Notes: generated from the letters alone by a model not told the origin. Shown: positions 35,245 through 50,100, counted from the stretch's first letter. The stretch is DNA of 64,000 nucleotides from Cylicocyclus nassatus (GCA_958299035.1 CATQJL010000001.1:27135521-27199520); one strand, 5' to 3'. Numbers and translations: made by a program.

Positions 35245-37083
35245 GTGCGCAGATATGCCGAAACTAAGGAGGTTTCGGTTCTGAAGTAGCGAAGGGATGC
35301 CGGAAGGGAAACAAATGGTTAGGAGTGTCAAGAAGATACTTAAGTAACAGAAACATCAATCAAATAGCGGTAAGCAAAGCGTGAGGTCATGAAGTCATCC
35401 ATAGATATTGGGAAATTAGGATGGGTTCTATAATATTGGCACCAAGCAGCGAATAACCTCCACCAGAATTTCAAATAGATCTGAATTTGACAGATTTTGC
35501 GGCTCGCAAAAGTTCATGTAGTTTAAAATTTGAAGGAATAGATCCCAATTTGAAATTGATTCCGCTCACAGTTTATGCAATTATATACTCACCTTTGCAG
35601 AATTTCTCATCCGCCTAGCGATGGCGCCATTTCCACTTGGGTCCACTTGAATGCACACACAACGCGGGCTGTGGCACGAAGCTCTGGCGCGGGGATTGCA
35701 AGATGGAAACGGAACATGCGATTGACACAGGCTTATCTGCACATCATATCTCTTTCAAAGTGCGATTCATAATTATGCGGACACCTCCATATATTGGGAG
35801 TTTCGGGACATCCTAAAAAAAACTCAAAAAGCCGTTGGTATTACCTGATGAGTGCAACGGAAAACGGCCTAACTGGCACAAGAATGAATATCGGTGTCGA
35901 TCTTAGAAATATTTTTGCGCAGAATATGGATTTTTAGCTGGTTATAATCATACGAACACCTCAAATGGAGCTGCTTTGAAATTGCAATTTTTCAGTCAAT
36001 ATTTTGCAGAGCCATTGTAACAAAGTCTGAAATACTGCTACACATTGAACTTAGCTCAGTTTGAAAAGATTGGCGTTAACTCTCCTCGAAATGGCTATCT
36101 AGATTCTACAATGGATATGAGGTGAACCATGTTTTTTGAGAGATATTGTGTTTGACGCTTGGAAGATCTCTGTGTTCTGTCGCGCACAAGTTCCAACTTT
36201 ACTCTCAAAGGTCACTCTACTTTTTTCTTACCATATGCCAACTACTATATCAAATTGTGGCAAGATGGCAGAACAATGGCTGCATTTGTAGCTTACACCT
36301 TAATCTATATAGTACCAAAATTGATCGCCACATTCGAAGTAAAAAAAGGTCATAGAAAAACCTAGCTGTCAAGTATATCAATTAACGATACTCTCGATGT
36401 GACTTACGGTTTGTGGTTGGCCATGAATAGGCATGAAAAGGGTTCATAGTTATGGTTAAGCCAGTAAGGAGTGACATTCTGGGGGAAGATCGAAATGTAA
36501 GCTGAACCGTCAGGTGTTGTTTCTTGACTCTTTATCAGTATTCTTCTTTTCAATTAAGAGGACTAACGCAACTGATGTTACGCGTTCCTATTATTTGCTG
36601 ACATTTGTATCGAACTTTCTCCTTGATTTGTTTAATTTTTGTAAACTATGCGAGAAAGATTGAATCTTGTCAAATGCTCGGGATGCAAACATGTTCACAG
36701 CACGTTATCAAATGCCTTTTCCTCTTTGCACATATTCACAAAAGTTTCTTCGTATAATTTTTCGAAATCTCTTATAACTTCTTCATAGGCTCTACAATTT
36801 ATCACAACATTCAAAAGGTTAATATAAAGAACTAGAGACGAGTCTTTGGGGTTTTCAAAAGAAGTGGAGGAAGTGCTTTTTGCTTTCTGAGCTCTACATC
36901 ATGATTCTTCTGTTGCAGCAATATCATGGCATGAGCATATTAACCCTTTCCTGTAGCAATCTCTAAGCCATATAGGGACGGATTCAAGACGTAATGGGCT
37001 GTGCCGCCAACCTCCCTTTTGTGGTGGTATCAGAGTTTGCGAAGAATCTGGGTCTTTCAGAAAAATATACTAGAGGTGTAGCC
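35245..37083. other. No gene recognised
   Basis: AT-rich sequence with only short frames. No exon resembling the PH gene family and no transposon ends were seen. Confidence 0.35.
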
Positions 37084-37516
37084 TTAAAGGCAGTAGCTCG
37101 GAAAAATTGCAACTGCGCGCTTTCTGTTTCTCCTTAGCCGGCCTTCTGGATACGTTTAGATCAGAGCTGTGCTTGAAAAGTAAAAAAAAAAAAACGCTTT
37201 TTATAGTGTTTTGTGGCTTTGAAGATTGCTGAGGAGGTTGGAGCTGAGATCTCCGCCAAAAACAGTGAGTGGCTGCAGGAGACTGTACACCGCTCATTTT
37301 GGCGGCAATTGGCTGATCATCCCCGGCAGCCAATCGCGACTCGGCTGCGGAAATCTCCTTTCCAGCCTCTTCAGCAATGTCCAAGGCTGGAGAAGGCTGG
37401 CTCCTCAAAAAGCATTTTTTTGACTTTTCAAGCACAGCTGCGATCTAAACGCATCCAGAAGGCCAAGAAGGACCAGAACGCGCGCAGCTGCAGTTTTTCC
37501 GAGCCACTGCCTTTAA
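37084..37516. mobile_element. Foldback MITE, 433 bp
   Basis: Ends TTAAAGGCAGTAGCTCGG and CCGAGCCACTGCCTTTAA. The arms run about 110 bp through CTGCGCGC, CCTTCTGGAT and AAGCACAGCT. An inner inverted pair (GATTGCTGAGGAGG against CCTCTTCAGCAAT) lies around 37225 and 37370. TTAA at the ends may be the target site. Confidence 0.7.
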
Positions 37517-37756
37517 CCGTGCTTTCTTTCCCTTCTCTTGAAAAATTTTTTCCAAAGGCTATTTGGTACTCCAAGGAGTTCACCGTTCCAAGAATCTTCT
37601 TGTAATTCGGGTGGATTTTTGAATGAAAAAGCAGATGTATAGAAGAATGTGATCTGCAGAGATCCGATATTAGAGTAGCTGTAGACTGCAGTATTTGGTT
37701 TCAACGTCAACTGCTGTGAAAAAGTCCCCCCCCCCCCATTGAGCGGTAAATGTTAT

Positions 37757-38052
37757 CTTATATATAAAGCTGAATGTCTGTTTGTATGCCTGTATGTATG
37801 TCTGTCTGTCTGTACGTATGTTCCGAATAGAAAATTCCATTTTTGAACCGATCCGGACCAAACTTGGTACACATACACTTCGGGCCCCGGCGGGTGTCAT
37901 AGGCTACTTTTCGTTATCGATCGATATCGATTCTATCGATTTTTTGCAAAATTTGAGCTATGGGGCTGGGAGTTGGCACAGGGGGGTAATCGAGCATGCT
38001 GATCACGAATATAATAATGACAGGGCCGGGCGGAGCCGGGTAAGTCAACTAG
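37757..38052 (+). mobile_element. Short Helentron-like element with one unit
   Basis: About 296 bp with the same left end (CTTATATATAAAGCTGAATG, TGT-rich run, TTCCGAATAGAAAATTCCA) and right end (GGGCGGAGCCGGGTAAG then CTAG) as the long copies, but only one ~118-bp internal unit. It ends 112 bp before the start of gene B, so it may carry part of B's upstream region. Confidence 0.65.
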
Positions 38053-38164
38053 CATTATATAAGATGAGCTGATATTTAGCCAAATTCCTGCAGGAGCATT
38101 CCTTGACTTATAAGTCACGCCTTTTGCCTTCGTAATTATTACATCCAAGAATTGCATTTTAGAC

Positions 38165-41100
38165 ATGGAATGTCGATTGAAAGAAGGTGATGTTATGAAA
38201 TACAATGCTGCGACCGACAAATGGGAGAAGTTCCATGCAGTATTGTTTAGTGATTCGAATTTTCGTTGGTACGAAAAGCTCGGTGCCATCAATCCACTGC
38301 GTTGGTGCAATGTAAACCAAAAATGTATAGAATTTTTTTTATCTAAAAATGACTCTATTTAGGGCAGCTATAAGCTCAAAGGATCTATTCTTCTTTTGGA
38401 AGTCATGCCATACATTTGCATTGGTCAAATGACAGAGAGGATGCCAGGTTATTATCATTCATTGATGAGGCCCTGAAGCCATCTATGTTTTGCTCGTGTT
38501 AGGGCCCAAATGGTGACGACGCCTTTGTCGCTTTTGAATTTTACTATCTCCACTTGATAGTGCTAATGCGCGGGTTGTTCTTGGAGCGCGCTTTCCTCCT
38601 GCGTCGTTGCTCTTTCTGCTAACAAGAACGAACAGGCTTCCTGAAACCAAAATACTTTTTGCAAAACACCATTCGTAGAACAGGCTGAAAATTAAGGTGA
38701 ATGAGCTCAAAATTTTAGAACATTCGAGAAATCGTCACGATGGTGTGCGACCGCGCGCAACACGCACGTACTTCCATTTCTTGGTTTCTACCTCTACTCG
38801 AATGGTTTTACCGCTTACATATGATAATATTCGGACACTGGAAGTAACTGAGTGGAGCGTTGAATTGATACGTACCTGTGTGGATGTTTTACGCTCCTGT
38901 GTGCGCAAAGACCGCGGTCAAACTCGTCGTCACGATTTCAAGAATCCTTCTATATATATAAAACCGAATGGGATTTTGTCTGTACACTGGTGGCTTGTCT
39001 GTACGCTGGTGGATAAGCATGCTTGTTGATGCTATCTGTAGGTCCTCGATGTTGTTTTCGTGTTTGTCATTTTCCAGCATGGAAGCTTGTTATTACTTCT
39101 ACCAAACTTATCGATTATTTGTAAATTTTGAACTACGGGGCTGGGAGTTGGCACAGGGGGGTAATCGAACATGCTAATTACGAATATGATAACCATTTTC
39201 AAAAATGCCCATTACTTTTATCATTTTATCGATTTTTTGGCAAAGTTCAAGCTACGGGGCTGGAAGTTGGCACACGGGGGTAATCGAGCTTGCTGATTAC
39301 GAATTTGATAACCATTATCAAAAATGCCCATTACTTTTATCATTTTATCGATTTTCTGGCAAAGTTCAAGCTACGGGGCTGGGAGTTGGCACACGGGAGT
39401 AATCGAGCATGCTGATTACGAATATGATAACTATTTTCAAAAATGCCCATTACTTTTATCATTTTATCGATGTGTTTGCAAATTTTGGACTACGGGGTTG
39501 GGAGTTGGCACGGGAGGGTAAGCGAACATGCTGATTACGAATACAATACTGGTTTTTAGAATTATCAGTTATTTTTATCATTTTATCGATTTGTTTGCAA
39601 AGTTCAAGCTAAGGAGCTAGGAGTTGGCACACGGGGGTAATCGAGCATGCTGATTACGAATATGATAACTATTTTCAAAAATGCCCATTACTTTTATCAT
39701 TTTATCGATTTTTTTGCAAACTTCAAGCTACGGAGCTAGGAGTTGGCACACGGGGGTAATCGAGCATGCTGATTACGAATACAGTATTAGTTTTTAGAAT
39801 TATCAGTTATTTTTATCGTTTTATCGATTTTTTTGCAAAGTTCAAGCTACGGAGCTAGGAGTTGGCACATGGGGGTAATCGAGCATTCTGATTACGAATA
39901 TGATAACCATTTTCAAAAATGTCCATTACTTTTATCATTTTATCGATTTTTTGGCAAAGTTCAAGCTACGGGGCTGGAAGTTGGCAAGGGAGGGTAAGCG
40001 AACATGCTGATTACGAATACAATACTGGTTTTTAGAATTATCATTTACTTTTATCATTTATCGATTTTTTGGCAAAGTTCAAGCTACGGGGCTGGGAGTT
40101 GGCACACGGGGTTAGTCGAGCATGCTGATTACGAATATGATAACTATTTTCAAGAATGCCCATTACTTTTATCATTTTATCGATTTTTGCAAATTTTGGA
40201 CTGCGGGGTTGGGAGTTGGCACGGGAGGGTAAGCGAACATGCTGATTACGAATACAGTATTAGTTTTTAGAATTATCAGTTATTATCATTTTATCGATTT
40301 TTTGGCAAAGTTCAAGCTACGGGGCTGGGAGTTGGCACACGGGGGTAATCGAGCATGCTGATTATGAATACTGTATTAGTTTTTAGAATTATCAGTTATT
40401 TTTATCATTTTATCGATTTTTTGCAAAGTTCAAGCTACGGGGCTGGGAGTTGGCACAGGAGGACAAGCGAACATGCTGATTACGAATATGATAACCATTT
40501 TCATAAATACCCATTACTTTTATCATTCTATCGATTTTTCTGCAGATTTTGAACTACGTGACTGGGAGTTGGCACACGGGGGTAAGGGAACATGCTGATT
40601 ACGAATATCATAACATTTCAGAAAATACCCCTTACTTCTATTGGTTTAATTGATTTTTTGCAATGTTTGAACTATGGCGTTGGGGATTAGTACAGGCAGG
40701 TAATTGAGCATGCTGCTCACGAGCACATTCTTATTTTACAACTTGTCACTTACCTTCACTGGCTTTATCGATTTTTTGCAAAGTTTAAGCCAGGAAATGG
40801 GATTTGGCACATGGGAGAAAGCGAGCATGCCGATTACGATTGTAATAAGTGTTCTTAGAAGAACCTATTATTTTTGTCGATTTTTCTATTCTTTGTAAAA
40901 TTAGAGCTACACGGCTGACATTGCGCAAAGTTGTATGTGAGCACGCTCACTGCAATGATAGTTTTTGAGAATTTCCATTACTTTTATTGATTTCATCTTT
41001 TCAAAGCTGAAGCTACGAGGCTCAGATGGCACTAATCCGGGGGTAAGTGAGCATGCTGAGAATTCTATAATCACACTCGGAAATGACGAAGGCGGTAAAT

Positions 41101-44100
41101 TTACCTAAAGTTGTTATAAATTCACTTCGGCCCGCCTTTACCTTTTTGAATCCTACTTCTGCCCCCAAAATCAGAAAAGCACATAGAGCCTGGTTTCGAG
41201 GGAAGAAAATGCTTATAAACTGAGGCGGCAAGCAGTGGCGGACCGAGGGGGGGCGGGGGGGGGGGGGCGCCCCCCCCCCGAGAATGGGTCGCGAAATTTT
41301 TGAAACTTACCTATATGGGTTATAAAAATGTGCAAACGACTTGTTTATTTATGTAAATAATTGAAATAATTTTTAAAATTTTTTAAAAATTCAAATTAGC
41401 TTTATAAAAAAAATTTTTTCGGAGGCGTGGCTGACGCCACGCCCCCTTTTTTCAGATTTTAGGGGTTGGGAACCCGCAAAAAGTTAGAGAGGCACCCCAA
41501 AAAATTTTTTCGGAGTGCGCGGCTAACGCCACGCACCTTCATTTGAAAAAAAAATTTTTGTCGCGCCCCCCCCCCCCCCCCGGTCCGAAATCCTGCGACC
41601 GCTACTGGCGGCAAGATATTTCGGTACTTTTCCGTTGTCTGGACCCATTTTTTCAAAGAAGAGCATTGCTTCCATCCTTGTACCATATTTGGTCTCAGCT
41701 TTACAGGGAGGAGTGCCAACCTTCCGCCACGTGTCAAAAAAATTTAAAATGTCATTTACATGCTTAACAGGTTTTACTAAGAGTTTTCGTTCAATCTGTT
41801 TTGTAGTCAATTTCAATTTCATTTCGATCAAGCATTTCAAAGTGAACATTGTCATAATAATAACGACATACTCTTATCGATGAACAGACTAGACTTGCTC
41901 GGAATAGAGAAGTGCGTGAGATGAAATCATTTAAGAGGCAAAATAAGCGGCAGCAAGGGACTTCAAGCTTCATTTATAGTCTTTTCTGGCTAAAATCGCA
42001 TGGCCAGAAGGGTTTGAAGAGAAAAGCATTATTAAATCACTACTGAAAGCAAGCAAGATGATCTAAAATAAATTCATGATTGTTTTGCTTTTATGTAAAA
42101 CAATTAAACAGCTCAAAAGTGACTACAAGTTCTCTTTTACCTCCCCGGAAATGGTTTCGAAAAAAAATCATGTCAGAATGAACCGAAAAGTGTCAATTTT
42201 TTTGTGACACGTGGCAAGGAGGCAGTCCTCGTAGAAACTATAAAAAATTATTCTTAGACTAAAGAAAGTATCACATGGGAGCCTTTCGAAGAAATGGGTC
42301 CGAATAACGGAAAAGTACCGATAATTTCGCTAAGAATTTCTACGAGTCAATATCTAATTATACAGAAATTTCCTTAAATTCACTTCTGTCCCTTCCACTC
42401 TGCAAAAACCATGCTTCTGCCTCTGAAAGCAGAAAAGTGGTCTCTGGGGAAGGACAGACCCATGAGCTTCATCCGGCACGGCATTTTCACTGAAACTTTT
42501 GGCTCTCAAACTGCAAAAACCACAAAACTCAAAAACCACACATCTGGCCCTAAAAGCAGAAAGATAGGGAGCTTGGTCTCGATGGAAGAAAGAATTATGG
42601 CCTCAGGCAGCAAGAGACTTTCGCCAGAAGTTCCTGGGTGTCAATGATTATACAGAACTTGCTTGAAATTTACTTCTGGCCCCTTTGGTCTCGAGGAGAA
42701 AACACTAATAAGCTCAGCCAGCAAGATACTCTCGCTGAAACTTTCTGGGTGTCAATGTTTATTCATACTGAAACTTGCTTCAAAAATTTACTTCTGGCCC
42801 TTCTACTTTGCAAAAAAAAACCATACTTCTGCCTCTAAAAGTAAAAAATCACAAAGCGCTCTCGAGGGAAGGACAGACCCATGAGCTTCATCCGACAGGA
42901 CAGTCTCGCTAAGACGTTTGACCCCCTAGACTTCGCAAAAACCAGTACTTCTGCCCCTAAACGCAGAAAAGCACAGATAATCCAGTCTCGATGGAAGAAA
43001 GAATCATGGCTTCAGGCAACAAGGTATTTTCGCCAGAAGTTTATGGGTGTCAATAATCATACAGAAACTTGCTTAAAATTTACTTCTGGCCATCCTACTT
43101 TGCAAAAACCACACTTCTTCCTCTAAAAGCAAAACAGTACAGATAGCTTGGTCTCGAGAAAACGGCAGAACCATGAGGCTTCATGCGACAAACATTTTCG
43201 CTAAGGCGTCTGACCTCCTAGACTTCGCAAAAACCAGTGCTTCTGCCCCTAAAAGCAGAAAAGCACAGGGAATTTAGTCTCTAAGGAAGGACAGACCCAT
43301 GAGCTTCTTGCAACAGGACATTTTCGCAGAAACTTTCGGCCCCTTCTACTTCGCAAAAACCAGTACTTCTGCCCTGAAAACAGAAAAGCACAGGGATTTA
43401 GTCTCTAGGGAAGGACAGACCCATGAGTTTCATCCGACAGGACATTTTCTAAGACTTTTGACTCCCAAACTTCGCAAAAAACCATAAAACTCAAAAACCA
43501 CACTTCTGGCCCAAAAAGCAAAAAAGCACAAGGAGCTTGGTCTCGAGGGAAGTAAGAATTATGGCCCCAGGCAACAAGATGTTTTCGCCAGAAGTTTATG
43601 GTTGTCGATGTTTCATTATACATAAACTTGTGAAATTCGTGGCCATTCTACTCTGCAAAATCCATGCTTCTACCCCTAAAAGCAAAACAGCACAGATAGC
43701 TTGGTTTCGAGGAAAAGAGACTCATAAGCTCAGCCAGCAAGATATTTTCGCTGAAAACTTCTGGGTGTCAATGTGTATTCTACAGAAACTTGTTTAAAAT
43801 TCACTTGTGGCCATTCCACTCTGCAAAAACCAGACTTCTGCCTCTGAAAACAGAAGAGTGGTCTCGAGGGAAAGACAGACCCATGAGCTTCTTGCGACAG
43901 GAAATCATCTTTGCTGAAAATTCTGGCCTTCTGAATTTTGCAAAAACCACACTTTTGTCCCTAGAAGCAAAAAACAGGGGGCTTGGTCTCGAGGGAAGAA
44001 AAGACTCAGGGCTCAGGCAGCGAGATATTTGCGCTAAAAGTTTTTAGGTGTCAATATTTGATTATACAGAAACTTGCTGGAAAAATTACCCTTCTTCTCA

Positions 44101-47100
44101 ACCATACTTCTGCTAAAAGCGGAAGCATAAGGAGCTTGGTTTCGAGGGAAGGAAAGAACTAGGGTTTTATACGACAGGACAGTTTCGGTAAGATTGTCCT
44201 TCAAAAGAAGGCGCTGGGGCAGCTTCTGTTCAAGAAATGAGCCCGTTCACTGGCAAGACATCATCGAAGAAAATGCTGCTTCGTTTTTACCGACATATCT
44301 GAGTTTTTGGCTGCTGGAAGACATAAATTGACGCTTCCTTTAACATGGCACTTTTTTGGAAATCAATCTTAGTTTTGGGATGAATCAGCTGCTCTAAACA
44401 GGTGCTTCGAGGTAGCTTCCTTGTTTAAGAGCTGTGGTATCTGGGCAAAGGCATGTGCAAGAAAACAGCAAAGATGCCTTGCGCATAGTCAGTGGTAGTA
44501 GCTTCTTTTCCTAAGAGCATAGTGTTTTGTTTCTACTACTCACAACATGCGAAAGGTCGCTGGGAAGATGAAAATTCTCTTTCTTGGGATTTTAGTTAAT
44601 TAATGGCAGATATCAATGTATCTGCCCCCACCCACCTACTAGCGACCCGTAGGGTCGCTAGTCTTATATATAAAGCTGAATGTCTGTTTGTCTGTCTGTA
44701 TGTCTGTCTGTATGTCTGTCTGTCTGTGTGTACGTATGTTCCGAATAGAAAATTCCATTTCTGAACCGATCCGGACCAAACTTGGCACACATACACTACG
44801 GGCCCCGGCGGGTGTCATAGGCTACTTTTCGTCATCGATCGATATCGATTTTATCGATTTTATCGATTTTTTTGCAAAGTTTGAGCTACGGGGCTGGGAG
44901 TTGGCACAGGGGGGTAATCGAGCATGGGGATTCCGAATACAATATTGGTTTTCGGGATTATCGATTACTTTTATCGATTTTATCGATTTTTTGGCAAAGT
45001 TTGAGCTACGGGGCTGGGAGTTGGCACAGGGGGGTAATCGAGCATGGGGATTCCGAATACAATATTGGTTTTCGGGATTATCGATTACTTTTATCGATTT
45101 TATCGATTTTTTTGCAAAGTTTGAGCTAGGGGGCTGGGAGTTGGCACAGGAGGGTAATCGAGCATGCTGATCATCCCCAAGGGGGGTGATCAGCATGCTC
45201 GATTACGCCCCTGTGCCAAATTCCAGCCCCCTAGCTCAAATTTTCAAAAAATCGATAAAATCGATAAAAGTAATGGACGATCCTGAAAACTAATATTGTG
45301 TTCGTAATCAGCATGCTCGATTACCCCCCTGTGCAAAATCCCAGCCCCGTAGCTCAAACTTTACAAAAAAAATCGGTAAAATCGATAAAAGTAATGGACG
45401 ATCCTGAAAACTAATATTGTGTTCGTAATCAGCATGCTCGATTACCCCCCTGTGCAAAATCCCAGCCCCGTAGCTCAAACTTTACAAAAAAATCGGTAAA
45501 ATCGATAAAAGTAATGGACGATCCTGAAAACTAATATTGTGTTCGTAATCAACATGCTCGATTACCCCCCTATGCAAAATCCCAGCCTCGCATGTCAAAC
45601 TTTGCAAAAAAATCGATAAAATCAATAAAAGTAATCGATGATTCTGAAAACTAATATTGTATTCGGAATCCCCATGCTCACTTCCCCCCCTGTGCCAACT
45701 CCTAGCCCTGTAGGTGAACTCTGCAAAAAATCGATAAAAATCGATAAAATCGACATCGATCGATAACGAAAAGTGGACTGTGACACCCGCCGGGGCCCGA
45801 CGTGTATGTGTGCCAAGTTTGGTCCGGATACGGCGGAGCCGGGTAAGCCAGCTAGTGAACTATACAAAAGCTTTTTATGATGCTTTGCCCTTACGGCTGC
45901 AAGTATACGCACCAAATTTGGAGCTGTATCGTTAACTTTCTGTTGCACAACGAAATTCCCAGAGCTGCTGCTCAAGATCGCGATCCACAATTTCGCATAA
46001 TACTTGCTATCGGCACGAAGCTCCACCATGCACAAGAAGGGGTTGATTCTATGAGCGGGATTCTCAGAAATTGGTTGTCAAACGGATCGACATGGATTTT
46101 TGTCCGCAAATTTCGATTCTCAGAGTTTTTTGAAGTCTTGAATTTGCTTGAAAAATGGGTGTGCAAACCAGGGATTTTTGCCTGAAAATGATCAAAAGTC
46201 TTTTTTCTGCGGAAATGGCTCCGAGAGTATTAATTGCGACAACTGTTTCTCTCAAGGTACTACGCAAGAAACTGGGTAATTTTTACTCATTTATCTAATT
46301 CGCTGTGGATATTGCAATTGAGCCATAATGAGCTCAACTGACTTGAAACTCAGCACAAAAGTTCCTTATTTTTTAAGTTCATTTCTCTTTGCACATTTTA
46401 CATGAAGGTGTTTTTAGTAGTTGTTTACAGTCCATTGGTGAATCAGTATCGCGATGGGCTTCAAAACCACCGTTATCGCGAGAGCGCATTGAAACCCTTA
46501 GAATGGGGGATAGAGAACAGAGTCAATGCGAGCCTTGCAAAGCATAGATGACGCACTGATTTTAGATAACTCCACAAATGTTGTTCTTGCCATGCAAGCA
46601 AAGTGCTTGCTTCGACTTCAATCGGTGAAATTCAACAGCAATTGCGTGTCCCTCTTCTGTTTCAGTAAAGCCACCGGATCTACCAAATGGTTATGCCGTG
46701 GACCATCTCGTAGGCATAGGCATGGATCTAGATGCCGAAACTGTTCACTGGATATTATTTTCTTCTGATGAAGAGATAGAGTTAGTGTTTGTATCGATGT
46801 CATCCATTCCACCATGAAATGCAGCCTTAATCCACCCAAAGATCAAAATCTAGGTCTTGGATCACTGAAATCATCAAAACGTTACCAACGGTACCAACGT
46901 TCGTCAATCAACCTCAACAGCGGCCTCAATCTGCACAAAAATCTGAAAGTAAGTGTTTATAACTGTGATAATGAGTGGGGGTATAAAGCCTCTGGTTTTC
47001 AAATTCTCTCCATGTAAACTCCTGGTCAATGCAACTTGGCTCGGGCGGCCCGTGTTGAACTCACGGCGCCTCAGTCATCCAGTCAACTATCGATCCGGAT

Positions 47101-50100
47101 GCTGATCGCTTTCTAAACATGATAATCGTAGACGTTCTCAATGGAAAAGAGCTGCTCCTGCTTGAGCAGCTTTGCGATTCAACCCGCACGGTTATGATTC
47201 GGGACCGACTAGTGGCAATTTTGCTGCATCAGCGGACAACCTTTGATGGCTGCCACTCGCATAATCTGAACCTAAGAATCTCGCCTGCCTAGCAAACAGA
47301 TAAATAAAAAAAATTACGATAGACGAAAACTTTTGAAAAAATCGGTTGTTGGAAACTAAAAAGAAAGAACGAATAAATGTTTTCGTTCTATGCAGGTTAC
47401 GCTCATGGTTCTGAAAAACCCTGAGCGTACCCTGAACCTATTTCTTGTTTTCTAGTCCAATAAACGTTCATCCATCCTTTCTATCTCAGGCCCTTATGAT
47501 TGTGCATTTTTGCGCGCTGCTCACTTGGCGTCCATGGGGTTGCCTCACCTTTATGCCAATATGCATGTGCATCCCCGCTGGAAGGGGGGGGGGGAGATCT
47601 AAGAGGGGACGCGCATATCTCGTTACTTTGGATACTCGTATTCATCTTTCTCCTATGTTATAAAGGCTCCTATACCCTGATACTTGATTGTAATGGATGG
47701 CAGAACATTGCCGCACAAGCTGAAATTTTCGTTGTTTCGTGTGATCCCCGATACCCAGGGGATCAGCTTTCAAATCCGTCTAACTTTTCAGGAAGTCGAT
47801 GAAAACATGTTATACTGAAGTTCTATTGTGGCCCTGCTAGGGATTTACGGCAAAACAATTGGATTGTGCAGGTTGTGAGTTTATCGATGGACCTCAGCTC
47901 GCGAACAGCATTTCATCAAAGATTTTGATATCGGTTTTACTGATTTTTGTTATAAATATGTTTGACAGGGTCGCACTGTATCCTCGGTACATCACAGCAT
48001 TTTCTTCAAGTTTATAAGAAGACTAGCTGGCTTACCCGGCTCTGCCCAGACCTGTCAAAACATTACGATAAAGATCCCATCCCTATCCATGTACAACAGT
48101 TCCCTGTGCCCACTTTCACTTCTGTCAAGAAGAGAAGCGATTACCAATGAATTATCATCTGCAAAGCATCTTTGCTGTTCCTCTCGCAGATACCCTAGCC
48201 CAGATACCACAGCTCCCAAACAGGGAAACCCGTGTCATCCCTTTAGAACAGCTAATTCATCACAAAACTCAGGATGATTCCAGAAGAAGTGTAATGCTTT
48301 AGAAAGCGCCAGGCTACTTTTTCCAGCAGTCGAGAAAACCCAGATATGCATGAAACTACCTCAAAGCGAAAATGCTCTTTCGATAATGTCTTGCCAATAA
48401 ACGGACTCATTTCTTAGAACAAAACTAGGGCTGGCCCAACACCTTCTGAGGAGCAAATCTTAGCGAAGTTGTTCTGTCGCATAAATCCCTGGATCTTTCC
48501 TTTCCTCGAAACCAAACTTCTCGTGCTTTTTTGCTTTCAGGGACAGAACTGTGGTTTTTTGCGAAGTTAAAGGGTCAAAAGCCTTGGCGAATATTTCCTG
48601 TAGCATGAATCTGGGGCCTGTCCTTCCCTCGAGACCAAGCTCCCTGTGCTCTTCTGCTTCAAGGGCAGAAGTATGGCTCTTGGAAGTAGAAGCCAAAAGT
48701 TCATTTCAAGCACTTATATAATTTGGAATTGACACTTAGAGATTCTCAACGAAAAAGTCTTGCAATTTGAAGCCCTTCACTCTTTTCTTCCAGCGGGACC
48801 TACGTCCTTCTGCTCTTTTGCTTTTAGGGGCAAAAGTGGTTTTTCATGAGTAAAGGCAGCCAAAAGTAATTTTCACCAACTTTTGGTAAGTTTCATCCTT
48901 GTTTCCAGCGAGACTTGGCTCCCTCTCTTTCTGATTTTGAATGAAAAAGTACGATTTTCACAAGGCAGAAGCAATACAGCAATACTCTCTCGGCGATTAG
49001 GAGCTTTTCTCGACGCATCCTCGTTCATTCGAGAGATACAATTCTGTCTCGTACATCGCATCATCTGGAGTGCTCTTGTTGTCGCCATTTTCCTCACGAT
49101 AGAGGAACCATAGCACAATACTAGAGCATTGAGGGACGGAGAGAACTCCCATTATACGTTTTGGTCAACTGCGAAAGCTATTATCAGAATGCTCAGTATG
49201 CTCACTTATCCCTCCCCCCCCCCCCTTCCCCCGTGCCAACTCTCAGCTTCATAGCTTGAACTTTAAGAAGAATGGATGAAATTAGTAAAGGTTATAATTG
49301 ATCTCAAAAACGGTTATTATCTTATCAATCAGCATTCTCAATGCACCTTTGTGCCAAATCAGGCGTATAGCCCGAATTTTACATAAAAAAATGGTAACAG
49401 TAATGGCAAGAACATCCAGTAATCATATTGGGCATGCTCACCCGCCTATACCAACTTTCAGCATCATAGCATAATTTTTGCAAAATTCGAGAAAGTCAGT
49501 AAAGGTACTGATCGCTTTATGCGTTCGTGACTCATTCACCCCCTATCAACTCTGAGCGCCGTAGCTTAAACTTAAAGAAGTAATGGGTGTTATCAGCACT
49601 GGTTATCATATTCGTAATCAGCATGCTCATTTACTCCCATGTGCCAACTCCCGGCCCGTAGCTTAAACCTTGAGACAAATCGATAAAGTCATTGAAGGTA
49701 ATCGATCAATTTATAAAATAGTAACGCATTCGTAATCAGCATGCTCATTTACCACCGTGTACCAACTCTGAACGACGTGATTGAACATTGCGAAAAATCA
49801 AAAAGTTGATAAAAGTAATGGGTATTACTGATAGTGGTTATCATAATCAGCGTACTCGCTTACCCCTGTGCCAACTCCAAGTCTCGTAGCTTGAACCTCG
49901 CGAATGAACGATAAACGCGAATAATCGATATCGGTAGAAGTAAAGTTTGTTTACAAAGTTAAGGGTTTTTGTACTAGCAATCAACTTGATCGTTATCCCT
50001 TTGTGCCAACTCCCAGCTCGGCTCAAATTTTGAAAAATCGATAAAATCGCTTTGAAGTGAAGCCATTACCAGGCCATTACCAGTTATTTCACCATAATAA

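Noticed and set aside
39093..41050. CRISPR-like regular spacing
   Set aside because: The whole ~118-bp unit repeats without unique spacers and there is no cas gene; it is satellite DNA in a eukaryotic intron.
42354..44047. Many 60-90 codon frames
   Set aside because: All fall in the second satellite and repeat with its period.
44688..45170. 160-codon frame with repeating I-D-F-I-D-F and R-G-W-E-L-A-Q
   Set aside because: Translation of the Helentron-like ~118-bp units; the opposite strand is equally open.
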